From Pedobacter sp. L105 (GTDB taxonomy: Bacteria; Bacteroidota; Bacteroidia; Sphingobacteriales; Sphingobacteriaceae), in the NCBI RefSeq assembly GCF_009765875.1, contig NZ_LMUP01000004.1, forward strand, positions 1,217,080 through 1,281,079: DNA of 64,000 bases. Direction: 5' to 3'. Below are positions 7,692 through 16,013 of the stretch, in pieces (position 1 is the first letter of the stretch; every line of letters starts with the position of its first letter). The position numbers were made by a program, and so were the translations under genes. A model generated the notes under the pieces. That model did no database searches. It was not told where the DNA came from and saw only the letters and a program-made list of their open reading frames with translations.

Positions 7692-9143
7692 ATGATCGAT
7701 ATGAAAAAAAATATAAAAAATATTTGCCTCCATCATTTTAAAAATGGTGTGGCTCACCAATCATTATTGCTGATTATCGGGCTAATCGTTTTAAGCTTTT
7801 TTAACAGCTGTAAGAAATTAACAGAAGCCAATCCGCCTGGCGCACAATTAGTAACGACCAACGTTTTTAAAGATTCTGTAACCGTACAATCGGCAATAGC
7901 GGGAATGTATCTTGTTTTTGCGCCAACGGGCACTGGCTCTGCTTATCGCCTTACTTTATCTACATTGCCAGCTTTCAGTGCAGATGAAATGCAATTTGTA
8001 GGTAATACCTTTGATACATTTATTAACAATGGTCTAATCTCTAACGATGGCAACGTTGCCAGCATCTGGAATAACTCCTATAGCGCAATTTACAATGCGA
8101 ATAGCATTATTGAAGGTATAGCAACATCGAGTAATCTATCGGTGAGGTTCCAAAACCAGGCGCTTGCAGAAGCCAGATTTATACGCGCCTTTTCTTATTT
8201 TTACCTGGTAAACCTATTTGGAGACGTTCCTTTGGTTTTATCCACCAATGTCAGTCAAAATAGCACCTTACCAAAAACCCCGGTAGCTGACATTTATAAA
8301 CAGATCACTGCCGACCTAAAATTTGCACAAAGCAACTTACCGAGTGATTATTCTATTTCGGCAGGTACCAGAACCAGGGCCAATAAATGGATAGCCACAG
8401 CAATGCTGGCAAGAGTAGACTTATACACCTCAAACTGGGCAGATGCCGAAACACAGGCAACGACTGTGATTAACAATTCATTATTTACTTTACCTACAGA
8501 CCTGACCAAAGTTTTTACGCCAACCAGTACAGAAGCTATATGGCAGCTTTACAATGATCAAAGCGGATATACTGTTTACGCCAGTATTGTATTGCCCAGT
8601 CAGTTAACCAAAATACCCGCCTATGTGTTAAATCCCGACCTCGTTAGTCATTTTGAAGTGGGAGATGCTCGTAAAACCAATTGGACCAACACATTGGTAT
8701 ATGGTGGAGTAACCTATACTTATCCTTATAAATATAAAAGTGTGACAAGTGGTGCCAATGCTGAGTATTACACTATTTTGAGACTTGCGGAGCAGTACCT
8801 GATACGGGCAGAAGCACGCGCCAACCAAAATAATGTAAGTGGTGCAGTGGCAGATATTAATATTATCCGGGCCAGGGCGAGAATTACACCTAATGCCCTA
8901 CCCGATTACCAGACCACCATTAGCAAAGACGCCTGCCTTGCAGCCATCGCACAAGAACGCAGAATAGAATTCAATTGCGAGTGGGGACACCGCTGGTTGG
9001 ATTTGAAACGTACAGGAACTGTTAATGCAGTTATCGGTGCGCTGAAGCCAACATTTTGGAAACCTTCGGCTGCCTTATATCCTATTCCGTCAGCACAAAC
9101 ATTGCTCGACAATAACTTAACCCAAAACCCGGGTTATAATTAA
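7692..9143 (+). CDS. SusD/RagB nutrient-binding outer-membrane lipoprotein
   Basis: The 483-residue protein starts 3 nt after susC and carries a lipoprotein signal (LLLIIGLIVLSFFNSCKK) with the lipidated cysteine near residue 40. The body has the SusD tetratricopeptide-like pattern, including ALAEARFIRAFSYFYLVNLFGDVPLV, and the family C-terminal block RIEFNCEWGHRWLDLKRTG. SusD proteins cap the SusC barrel at the cell surface and capture the ligand. An alternative ATG at 7701 (MKKNIKN) would shorten the N-terminus by three residues. A strong hairpin follows the stop. Confidence 0.94.
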   Translation: MIDMKKNIKNICLHHFKNGVAHQSLLLIIGLIVLSFFNSCKKLTEANPPGAQLVTTNVFKDSVTVQSAIAGMYLVFAPTGTGSAYRLTLSTLPAFSADEMQFVGNTFDTFINNGLISNDGNVASIWNNSYSAIYNANSIIEGIATSSNLSVRFQNQALAEARFIRAFSYFYLVNLFGDVPLVLSTNVSQNSTLPKTPVADIYKQITADLKFAQSNLPSDYSISAGTRTRANKWIATAMLARVDLYTSNWADAETQATTVINNSLFTLPTDLTKVFTPTSTEAIWQLYNDQSGYTVYASIVLPSQLTKIPAYVLNPDLVSHFEVGDARKTNWTNTLVYGGVTYTYPYKYKSVTSGANAEYYTILRLAEQYLIRAEARANQNNVSGAVADINIIRARARITPNALPDYQTTISKDACLAAIAQERRIEFNCEWGHRWLDLKRTGTVNAVIGALKPTFWKPSAALYPIPSAQTLLDNNLTQNPGYN

Positions 9144-9148
9144 TCACT

Positions 9149-9190
9149 ATGATCAGCTATCCTCTTCGGATGGCTGATCATTTTTCTTTG
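9149..9190 (+). terminator. 14-bp hairpin with T-run after susD
   Basis: ATGATCAGCTATCC (9149-9162) and GGATGGCTGATCAT (9168-9181) pair along 14 positions with one G-T wobble around TCTTC, followed by TTTTCTTTG. It is an intrinsic terminator or an attenuator that lowers expression of the thioredoxin genes relative to susCD. It also argues against starting the next gene at ATG 9149, which is the first base of the stem. Confidence 0.8.
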
Positions 9191-9205
9191 TTTAATCATC
9201 AAAAT

Positions 9206-10393
9206 ATGAAAGATATCATAAGGGCAACTATGCCCCACCAATCGGTTATCAAAAAAATTGATAAGCAATTGCTTCTCATAGCGGTCACCCTCCTAGTCGT
9301 ATTTAATACGGCCCGGGCCCAGCAAAAATTTATGATTAACGGTAAGATTGATGGTTTCACCAAAGAGATGAAGGTAAAGCTTACTTACCATAACGATAAA
9401 CAGTTTGTAAGTGATTCAGTCCTTACCAGGGATGGCAGTTTCACTTTGCAGGGAACAATTACACGACCGTTTAAAGCGTCGATTTTAATTTTGCCGACCG
9501 AGCCTGTGCCACCTTCAAAACCTGGCCAGCCAGCCGTTAATTATGATTATCACCAATTTTACCTGGCTGGAGGAACAACTACAATAAACGGTAAAAATCT
9601 GGCTTCAGCAGTAATCGATAATCCGGTACAAAAAGAATATGCCGATTTACAAAATCAGTTACAGCCTATTTCAAAAATGATCTCCGATAAAAATGTAGAA
9701 CTGCATAAACATAAAACCAATAGAGATTCGGTGAGTATAGTTAAAGAGCAGCGGCAAATTTTTATTGACAAATATTTTGATATCAATCTGAAATTTGTTG
9801 AACAGCATCCGGACTCTTACGTTGCCTTTGATGTTGTAGCGGCAAATTCAGTTGTGATCGATCATCCTGACGGATTCCAGGCTATGCTAAATGCTTTGTC
9901 GCCACGATTTAAAAAATCGCCCGACTTTGAAAAAATGTCTAAAGCGGTTGTATTGGTTAAAAAATTTGCTATTGGGCAGCCCATTATGGAATTCACCCAA
10001 AATGATGAGAATGGCAAACCTATTTCACTGGCATCGTTAAAAGGCAAATATGTACTCGTTGATTTCTGGGCAAGCTGGTGCGGCCCATGTCGTGCAGAAT
10101 ACCCATACATTCATAAAGCATACGATCAGTTTAAAGACAAAAATTTTGAAGTGATCGGCATTTCGCTGGATAATAAAAAAGAACTATGGGTAAACTCGAT
10201 CAAAGACAACCATTTCGATTGGGTAGAAGTATGTGATTTGAAAGGCCGACAAAACGATGTGGCAGTTGCTTATGGCATAACGGCTATCCCTCAAAGTTTC
10301 CTGGTAGATCCGAATGGTATCATCATCGCTAAAAACCTGCGTGGCGACGACCTGATTGAAAAACTAAAAGAAGTGATTAAAATTCAGAATTAA
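9206..10393 (+). CDS. Exported TlpA-like thioredoxin with DUF4369-type N-terminus (1)
   Basis: From ATG 9206 (MKDIIRATMPHQ) the protein has 395 residues: an N-terminal hydrophobic export segment (LLLIAVTLLVVFNTARA), a DUF4369-like beta domain (starting FMINGKIDGFTKEMKV), a helical linker, and an AhpC/TSA-thioredoxin domain with the redox motif WASWCGPC (CGPC at 292-295) and cis-proline TAIPQSF. It should act in the periplasm as a thiol:disulfide reductant. In the frame an earlier ATG at 9149 exists but lies in a terminator stem. The link to SusCD is common in Bacteroidota; the substrate is not known. Confidence 0.85.
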   Translation: MKDIIRATMPHQSVIKKIDKQLLLIAVTLLVVFNTARAQQKFMINGKIDGFTKEMKVKLTYHNDKQFVSDSVLTRDGSFTLQGTITRPFKASILILPTEPVPPSKPGQPAVNYDYHQFYLAGGTTTINGKNLASAVIDNPVQKEYADLQNQLQPISKMISDKNVELHKHKTNRDSVSIVKEQRQIFIDKYFDINLKFVEQHPDSYVAFDVVAANSVVIDHPDGFQAMLNALSPRFKKSPDFEKMSKAVVLVKKFAIGQPIMEFTQNDENGKPISLASLKGKYVLVDFWASWCGPCRAEYPYIHKAYDQFKDKNFEVIGISLDNKKELWVNSIKDNHFDWVEVCDLKGRQNDVAVAYGITAIPQSFLVDPNGIIIAKNLRGDDLIEKLKEVIKIQN

Positions 10394-10409
10394 TATTAAA
10401 CAAAATCAA

Positions 10410-11537
10410 ATGAAAAAGATAATAACACTGGCTTTAGCCGCATTGCCATTTATTGGCCTGGCGCAAAAAGCAGATTTTATAGTAAAAGCCAAAGTAGCAA
10501 ATGCAACAGAAGCCAATATTGGACATTTATTATACTACAAGGGTACTACTCCGGTTTACCTTAATGCTAAACTTGAAAATGGCGAATACGTGTTTAAAGG
10601 AACCGAAGCTTACCCAATGGTTGCCACTTTTTTTCTTGATGATCATGGGATAGGTTATAGTAAAGGATTTCAGGATAAATTAGGCCTCTGCCTTGAGAAT
10701 GGAACAATCAATATATCGGTAACCGATTCCGTTAAGTATGGCAAAATTTCAGGTGGCCCGTATAATAAAGATTATCAGCAGTATAAAGCTTTTGTGGCAC
10801 CCGCCACCACCCTGGCTGACCGGCTGAATGGGGAGATTGTTATGGGCAATGACAAAAAAGTACCAAAAGAGCAAATGGATGCATGGAGAAGCCAAATGAA
10901 ACTTGCAGTTGAAGCCTGGAGCCAGCGCAATATTGAATACGTAAAGAAATATCCAAATTCGTACTCCAGCATCATGGCAATTTCATACGTTTCCGGTTCT
11001 CATCCAGATTTAACGGTAGTGAAACCATTATATAATATTTTGCCGGCATCATTAAAAGAAACTATACCTGCACAGGAACTTAACAAAAGGCTTATTGCTG
11101 TACAAAGTACAAAGGTAGGTGAGTTTGCGCCATTATTTACCCAGAATGACACTTCGGGCAAAGCCGTAAGTTTAAAAGATTTTCGCGGAAAATATGTGCT
11201 TTTAGACTTTTGGGCTTCGTGGTGTGGTCCCTGCCGTGCAGAAAATCCTAACTATGTGAAAAATTATAAAGCCTACCATGATAAAGGATTTGAAATGCTG
11301 GGTGTATCATTTGACAAACAGGGTGATAAACAAAAATGGATAGACGCCATTCATAAAGATGGATTGTTATGGACCCAGGTATCAGACCTGCAATATTGGG
11401 GAAGTGCCGTAGGAAAGCTTTATGACATAAGGGCTATCCCGCAAAATTACCTGATCGACCCAAAAGGTAAAATCATCGCAATTGGTTTACGGGGAGACGA
11501 GCTGAGTAAAAAATTAGGTGAGATTTTCGCCAATTAA
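10410..11537 (+). CDS. Exported TlpA-like thioredoxin with DUF4369-type N-terminus (2)
   Basis: This 375-residue paralogue of the preceding gene starts 16 nt after it. It has a cleavable signal peptide (MKKIITLALAALPFIGLAQ), a DUF4369-like domain over roughly residues 22-130, a helical linker, and a thioredoxin-fold domain with WASWCGPC (CGPC at 272-275) and cis-proline RAIPQNY. Two successive copies differ in their N-terminal half much more than in the redox domain, which suggests different partners. Its transcript ends at the terminator at 11618. Confidence 0.85.
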   Translation: MKKIITLALAALPFIGLAQKADFIVKAKVANATEANIGHLLYYKGTTPVYLNAKLENGEYVFKGTEAYPMVATFFLDDHGIGYSKGFQDKLGLCLENGTINISVTDSVKYGKISGGPYNKDYQQYKAFVAPATTLADRLNGEIVMGNDKKVPKEQMDAWRSQMKLAVEAWSQRNIEYVKKYPNSYSSIMAISYVSGSHPDLTVVKPLYNILPASLKETIPAQELNKRLIAVQSTKVGEFAPLFTQNDTSGKAVSLKDFRGKYVLLDFWASWCGPCRAENPNYVKNYKAYHDKGFEMLGVSFDKQGDKQKWIDAIHKDGLLWTQVSDLQYWGSAVGKLYDIRAIPQNYLIDPKGKIIAIGLRGDELSKKLGEIFAN

Positions 11538-11617
11538 CAACTTGATAAATATTCAGTGAACTGTAATACCTGATCAGCTAATTTTTGCAGGATAATTTAC
11601 CATTAGTTCACACCATT

Positions 11618-11652
11618 AAAACCGTCTTCCTGGTCAGGAAAACGGTTTTTTT
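11618..11652 (+). terminator. Intrinsic terminator of the SusCD-thioredoxin operon
   Basis: AAAACCGT-C-TTCCTG pairs with CAGGAA-A-ACGGTTTT (14 pairs, one mismatch) around GT, ending in seven T residues. It is well placed, 80 bp after the last gene of the operon. Confidence 0.85.
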
Positions 11653-11770
11653 ATTCATTAGGTTTCCTGCTACATCCATTTCTCATTTTGGCTAATGAAT
11701 TCCTCATTAAAGCTAAAAACAACAAAAACAATCTGCTGACATTTGTTGTACTAAACAAAATATAGAATCC

Positions 11771-12562
11771 ATGGAAAATCAACATGAAACTTCAAACAAC
11801 GGTGCTGCCCAGGCAAATCATAAACCTGTAGCGCTGATTACCGGTGCCAACCAGGGTATAGGCTTCCAGGTAGCAACAGAACTTGTAGAAAACGGCTTCA
11901 CCGTACTTGTAGGTTCACGCAATCTTGCCAATGGCGAAACTGCTGCAAAAACGATAGGACCTGATGCCCACGCTATTCATATCGACGTTACTGATCACGC
12001 TTCTATAGCAGCAGCAGCACAACGGGTGCGCCAGGAATTTGGCCGCCTTGATCTATTGGTAAACAATGCGGCTATTTCACACGCAGGAAAACCGGGCAGA
12101 ACACTCGAAGATATTCAGAAAACAAGCAAAGCGAGCATTGCATCTGTAGATGAGGTACGTACAGTATGGGAGACTAATGTGTTTGGCGTACTGGCTGTTA
12201 CACAAGCCATGCTTCCAATTCTTCTTGAAGCGCCGGCGGCGCGAATTGTAAATGTAGGCAGCGGTGTAGGCTCACTTACTTTAAACGCAGATCCTAAATT
12301 TCCTTATCGCGCAGGTTACGGCGTCGCTTATGCTGGCTCTAAAACCGCTCTTAACGCTATCACACTTGCATTTGCTATTGAACTCGAACCAACAAATGTT
12401 AAAATTGAAGTTGCAAGTCCTGGCTTCACTTCAACGGCACTCAATAATTTCCAGGGCACAGATACCGTTGAGGAAGGTTCCCGTAACATTGTACGTGCGG
12501 CCCTCGGTCAAAACGACCCAAACAGTTTGTTCACTAGCCCAAGCGGACCAACGCCCTGGTAA
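11771..12562 (+). CDS. Short-chain dehydrogenase/reductase
   Basis: The 263-residue protein is a classical SDR: cofactor motif TGANQGIG at 24-31, the LVNNA motif at 96-100, a serine in NVGSGVGS (163 or 165) and the catalytic pair Y187/K191 in YAGSK. SDRs oxidise or reduce alcohols or carbonyls with NAD(P)H in the cytoplasm. SDRs of this kind, with an SGPTPW-type ending, are often broad-range carbonyl reductases, but the substrate is unknown. It is monocistronic, with a strong hairpin after it and an AraC gene beyond, which may be its regulator. Confidence 0.88.
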   Translation: MENQHETSNNGAAQANHKPVALITGANQGIGFQVATELVENGFTVLVGSRNLANGETAAKTIGPDAHAIHIDVTDHASIAAAAQRVRQEFGRLDLLVNNAAISHAGKPGRTLEDIQKTSKASIASVDEVRTVWETNVFGVLAVTQAMLPILLEAPAARIVNVGSGVGSLTLNADPKFPYRAGYGVAYAGSKTALNAITLAFAIELEPTNVKIEVASPGFTSTALNNFQGTDTVEEGSRNIVRAALGQNDPNSLFTSPSGPTPW

Positions 12563-12581
12563 ATCTCCAAATTGCTAACAT

Positions 12582-12622
12582 CAATTATAACCGGTAAATA
12601 AGAATTTTATCGGTTATAATTG
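12582..12622. terminator. 17-bp stem between the SDR and AraC genes
   Basis: CAATTATAACCG (12582-12593) and CGGTTATAATTG (12611-12622) are exact inverted repeats, and the stem continues inward by a G-T pair and TAAA/TTTA to leave a 7-nt loop. No T-run follows, so it may be a weak terminator or an operator for the AraC gene that starts 15 nt later. Confidence 0.5.
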
Positions 12623-12637
12623 TATTAAATTTTCAAT

Positions 12638-13555
12638 ATGAAAAAGGAAGAAGCTGCTTATCACAAATTTGATTCTTTATCCGATGTACACCGTGCCTTT
12701 GGCCTGCCGATGCCAGTGCACCCGTTGATAAGTTTTATAGATAATAGCGCTAACCAAATTGAAGTCGATAAATTACCGCAGTCCCATGTCCTTAATTTTT
12801 ATAAAATCTCCTATAGAATAAAACAAAGCGGAAAATTAAAATATGGCCAGAGTTATTATGATTTCGATGAGGGTAGTTTAATGTTTGCCTCTCCAGGTCA
12901 ATTGATTGGTCGTTATAAAGACTCCGGGGAAAGTTTAGGATATACTTTGCTGGTACATCCCGACTTCTTTCAGACTTACCCTTTAGCAAAAAAAATAAGG
13001 CAATATGGTTTTTTTGCTTACTCCGCCAATGAAGCATTACACTTGTCTGATAATGAAAAAACAACCCTGATGTCTATTTTTAAAATAATTGAAACCGAAT
13101 TAAACAGCCGGATAGACGACTTTAGTCAGGATGTAATTGTTTCTCAGATAGAAGTATTGCTGAACTATGCTAACCGCTTTTATAAGCGCCAGTTTATTAC
13201 ACGCAAAGCAGTTAACAATGATTTATTAGAAAAGCTGGAGGAAGTTTTAGAAGAGTATTTCAGCAGCGAAAAACCCCTGAGTAAGGGAATACCAACTGTG
13301 CAGTATCTTTCAGAGCATTTAAATATTTCCCCAAGTTATCTGAGTGATATGCTGCGCTCCTTAACCGGACAAAACGCACAGCAGCATATACACCATAAAC
13401 TCATAGAAATGGCGAAAGAAAAGCTATCGACTACAACTTTATCGATCAGTGAAGTTGCTTATGTGTTAGGCTTTGAACATTCGTCATCATTTAACCGGTT
13501 ATTCAAAAGTAAAACCAACGTTACACCTCTGGAATTTCGCGCTTCCTTTAGTTAA
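12638..13555 (+). CDS. AraC-family transcriptional regulator
   Basis: This 305-residue DNA-binding protein has an N-terminal sensing half (about 1-190; a cupin-like segment with YDFDEGSLMFASPGQ) and a C-terminal AraC/XylS domain with two helix-turn-helix units: YLSEHLNISPSYLSDMLRSL and ISEVAYVLGFEHSSSFNRLF, ending in the usual TPLEFR. It is a cytoplasmic regulator; the neighbouring SDR is the natural candidate target, since AraC/SDR pairs of this type are common in the phylum. That pairing is inferred. Confidence 0.88.
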   Translation: MKKEEAAYHKFDSLSDVHRAFGLPMPVHPLISFIDNSANQIEVDKLPQSHVLNFYKISYRIKQSGKLKYGQSYYDFDEGSLMFASPGQLIGRYKDSGESLGYTLLVHPDFFQTYPLAKKIRQYGFFAYSANEALHLSDNEKTTLMSIFKIIETELNSRIDDFSQDVIVSQIEVLLNYANRFYKRQFITRKAVNNDLLEKLEEVLEEYFSSEKPLSKGIPTVQYLSEHLNISPSYLSDMLRSLTGQNAQQHIHHKLIEMAKEKLSTTTLSISEVAYVLGFEHSSSFNRLFKSKTNVTPLEFRASFS

Positions 13556-13742
13556 GAGTTGATCTCAATTTCAAAAACGTCGATCAAAAAATGTGTAAAA
13601 TTTGAGTTAGTAAGAAAAACCACTGATAAAGGGTTTATAATACTTTGTTTATGCTTAGATAAACCGGGCGACAAGAAAAATTTTCTTCGGAGAAAACGGT
13701 TAATTAGTCAGGGATGAAATCAGTTTAAGATTCTTAATTCAT

Positions 13743-13750
13743 TACCTTTG
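13743..13750 (+). promoter_or_regulatory. Promoter -7 box TACCTTTG for the two-component operon
   Basis: TACCTTTG matches TAnnTTTG and lies 15 nt before ATG 13766, so the mRNA would have a very short leader. It also overlaps an in-frame TTG (13748), which therefore cannot be the start codon. Confidence 0.55.
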
Positions 13751-13765
13751 AAGACATTTTATTCC

Positions 13766-14458
13766 ATGAAAAACATTCTGCTTGTTGAAGATGATCCTGA
13801 GATCGTTAAGCTGTTACAGTTGCATTATAAAGAACCTAATTATCTGCTTACCGCTACAAATAGTGGCAAAATTGGTTTGGAAAAGGCGCTTAGTGGTAAT
13901 TTTGACCTGATCATACTAGACCTGACGCTGCCGGATCTGGATGGCATGGAAATTTGTAAGGGTATCAGAGAGCATAAGGTGTCCAGTGCTATTTTAATGC
14001 TGACCTCCAAATCTGAAGAAATTGATAAGGTGTTAGCCCTTGAACTGGGAGCAGATGATTATGTAACCAAACCCTTTGGGGTCAGGGAATTGATGGCCCG
14101 CTCTAAAGCATTGATCAGAAGGGCTGAACAAGTACCGCAAAATGTTCCCGAACAGGCAAAGGAAATTATAGTGAAGGACCTGGTTATCGACCGGAACCTG
14201 AGAAAGGCTTCACTGAAAGGCACACGGCTTGACCTTACCCCAAAAGAGTTTGATCTTTTACTCCTGCTGGCTACCAATCCGGGAAAGTCCTTTACCCGCC
14301 AGGAACTGCTGGAACAGGTTTGGGGTTATACCTTTTCAGGTTATGAACACACCGTCACCGCACACATTAACCGTTTAAGGATAAAGATTGAGACCGAACT
14401 GGATCAGCCGGAATATATATTAACCAGCTGGGGTGTAGGTTATAGATTTATAGGATGA
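13766..14458 (+). CDS. OmpR-family response regulator
   Basis: From ATG 13766 the protein has 230 residues. The receiver domain shows the acidic pocket VEDD (D9, D10), the phospho-acceptor D52 in LDLTLPD and the conserved lysine in YVTKPF. The C-terminal winged helix ends GYEHTVTAHINRLRIKIE and TSWGVGYRFIG, typical of OmpR/PhoB DNA-binding regulators. The stop overlaps the start of the sensor kinase (ATGA-type overlap). The downstream redox/methionine-sulfoxide repair genes on the same strand are the likely targets, by position only. Confidence 0.93.
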   Translation: MKNILLVEDDPEIVKLLQLHYKEPNYLLTATNSGKIGLEKALSGNFDLIILDLTLPDLDGMEICKGIREHKVSSAILMLTSKSEEIDKVLALELGADDYVTKPFGVRELMARSKALIRRAEQVPQNVPEQAKEIIVKDLVIDRNLRKASLKGTRLDLTPKEFDLLLLLATNPGKSFTRQELLEQVWGYTFSGYEHTVTAHINRLRIKIETELDQPEYILTSWGVGYRFIG

Positions 14459-15927
14459 AAATGAGATCAACAGGCATATTTTCCCGTATCGGGTCATTTG
14501 TATTCTTTGTGATTACGGCATTAGGTGTATTGTTCGTGGTCATTACCTATACGGCAACCAGCGAATATTACCAGGCGAGTACGCAGCTGCTAAACAAAGA
14601 TATAGCAGAACATATTGCCAAACTTTCTGCCCCTTTTAGCCGGGAAGGCATTAATAAGAAAAAGGCAGACTCTGTTTTTTATAATACCATGATCATCAGC
14701 CCGAATACGGAGGTTTATTTTTTGGATACGGCGGGAAAGGTGATGTATTATCACGCCCTGGATTCGCTGATCAAACAAAGGCAGGTACCGCTGGATAATA
14801 TCAAAACCTATTTAAGCGACCCTACCCATGAGATCAAAAATACCGACCCCAGGGACCCCAGTACAGCTAAAATATTTTCCGCTTCACCGGTTTTAATTGG
14901 TAATCAGAAGATTGGTTATATCTATGTGATCCTCGCCAGCAGGGAATACCGGAACGTAGCCGAGTTTGTCTTTAAATCACGTGTTGGCGGATGGGCCACC
15001 AAGGTTTTCTTTATCATCATTCTTGCTACGGTGATTTTTAGCCTTTTATATGCCTCCCGCTTACAAAAGCGATTTAATCACGTTGTTAATGTACTGGATA
15101 GGTTTAAAGAAGGTGACCTCAACGTAAGGTTCAATATCGGCACAAAGGATGAGTTCTTTCCTATTGCCGATGCCTTTAACAAGATGGTGGCCATGCTGGA
15201 TAGCAATTTTTCGCGGCTCAAATTGCTGGAAGATGAGCGGAAGACTTTCCTGGCCAATATATCGCACGACCTGCGTACCCCGCTTGCTGTGGCACGCGGT
15301 TATACCGAAACGCTGTTAATGGAGAATACTGCTGGCAGCAAAGAGCAGTCAACCTATCTGGATATGATCTTAAACAAGATCATGCAGGTAGAAAAGTTGG
15401 TGTTACAGCTTTTTGAGCTTTCTAAAATGGAATCGGTAAACTTTACACCTCAAAAAGAGCCCTTTGTACTTTCTGAGATATTACAGGAAATTATCAAAGG
15501 GGCCGAGTTCCAGGCAAGACAGAAGAATATTCAGATCACCTGCGAAAACTGTGAGGACAATGCACTGGTTAATGCCGACATCAGTATGATAGAACGGGTT
15601 TTACAAAATCTACTGGAGAATGCAGTAAAATATACAGATGTTAATGGACAGATCCGGGTGAGCCTTTCGCGCGAGCAGGAGAAACTGATCATCCACCTGG
15701 AGAACAGCGGAAAGTTGTTATCGGCGGAAGTGCTGAACTGGATCAATCACAGTACGGACGAGGATATCATGCACAGACCTAAGCAAACCGGCCTTGGGCT
15801 GGCTCTTGTAAAGCGGATATTACGCCTTCACCATTTCCCATTCGAAGCGGGAAGCAGGAATGAACAGCTTAATTACTTCGTTATCCGTATGGATCTATAT
15901 AAAAAACCGGCAAAGAAGATAGGATAA
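14455..15927 (+). CDS. Membrane sensor histidine kinase
   Basis: The 490-residue protein has a first transmembrane helix (about 12-33), a periplasmic sensor region of about 145 residues without cysteine, a second helix (about 182-200), a HAMP linker, the dimerisation/phospho-acceptor box FLANISHDLRTPLAVARGY (H271) and an ATPase domain with the N-box LLENAVKYT and G-box TGLGLALVKRI. It overlaps the response-regulator gene by 4 nt, so the two form a cognate pair. The signal is not evident. The next gene, dsbD, begins 86 nt later on the same strand. Confidence 0.93.
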   Translation: MKMRSTGIFSRIGSFVFFVITALGVLFVVITYTATSEYYQASTQLLNKDIAEHIAKLSAPFSREGINKKKADSVFYNTMIISPNTEVYFLDTAGKVMYYHALDSLIKQRQVPLDNIKTYLSDPTHEIKNTDPRDPSTAKIFSASPVLIGNQKIGYIYVILASREYRNVAEFVFKSRVGGWATKVFFIIILATVIFSLLYASRLQKRFNHVVNVLDRFKEGDLNVRFNIGTKDEFFPIADAFNKMVAMLDSNFSRLKLLEDERKTFLANISHDLRTPLAVARGYTETLLMENTAGSKEQSTYLDMILNKIMQVEKLVLQLFELSKMESVNFTPQKEPFVLSEILQEIIKGAEFQARQKNIQITCENCEDNALVNADISMIERVLQNLLENAVKYTDVNGQIRVSLSREQEKLIIHLENSGKLLSAEVLNWINHSTDEDIMHRPKQTGLGLALVKRILRLHHFPFEAGSRNEQLNYFVIRMDLYKKPAKKIG

Positions 15928-16013
15928 ACGGAGGATATGTTATACTTCTGTGATAACTCGTAACAGGTAAATGAGCGTACTTTGGAGACATAAAGTTTTC
16001 AATTATACTCAAG

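Noticed and set aside
9149..9205. N-terminal extension of the first SusCD-linked thioredoxin from ATG 9149
   Set aside because: The codons are a terminator stem with T-run; the export signal fits a start at 9206.
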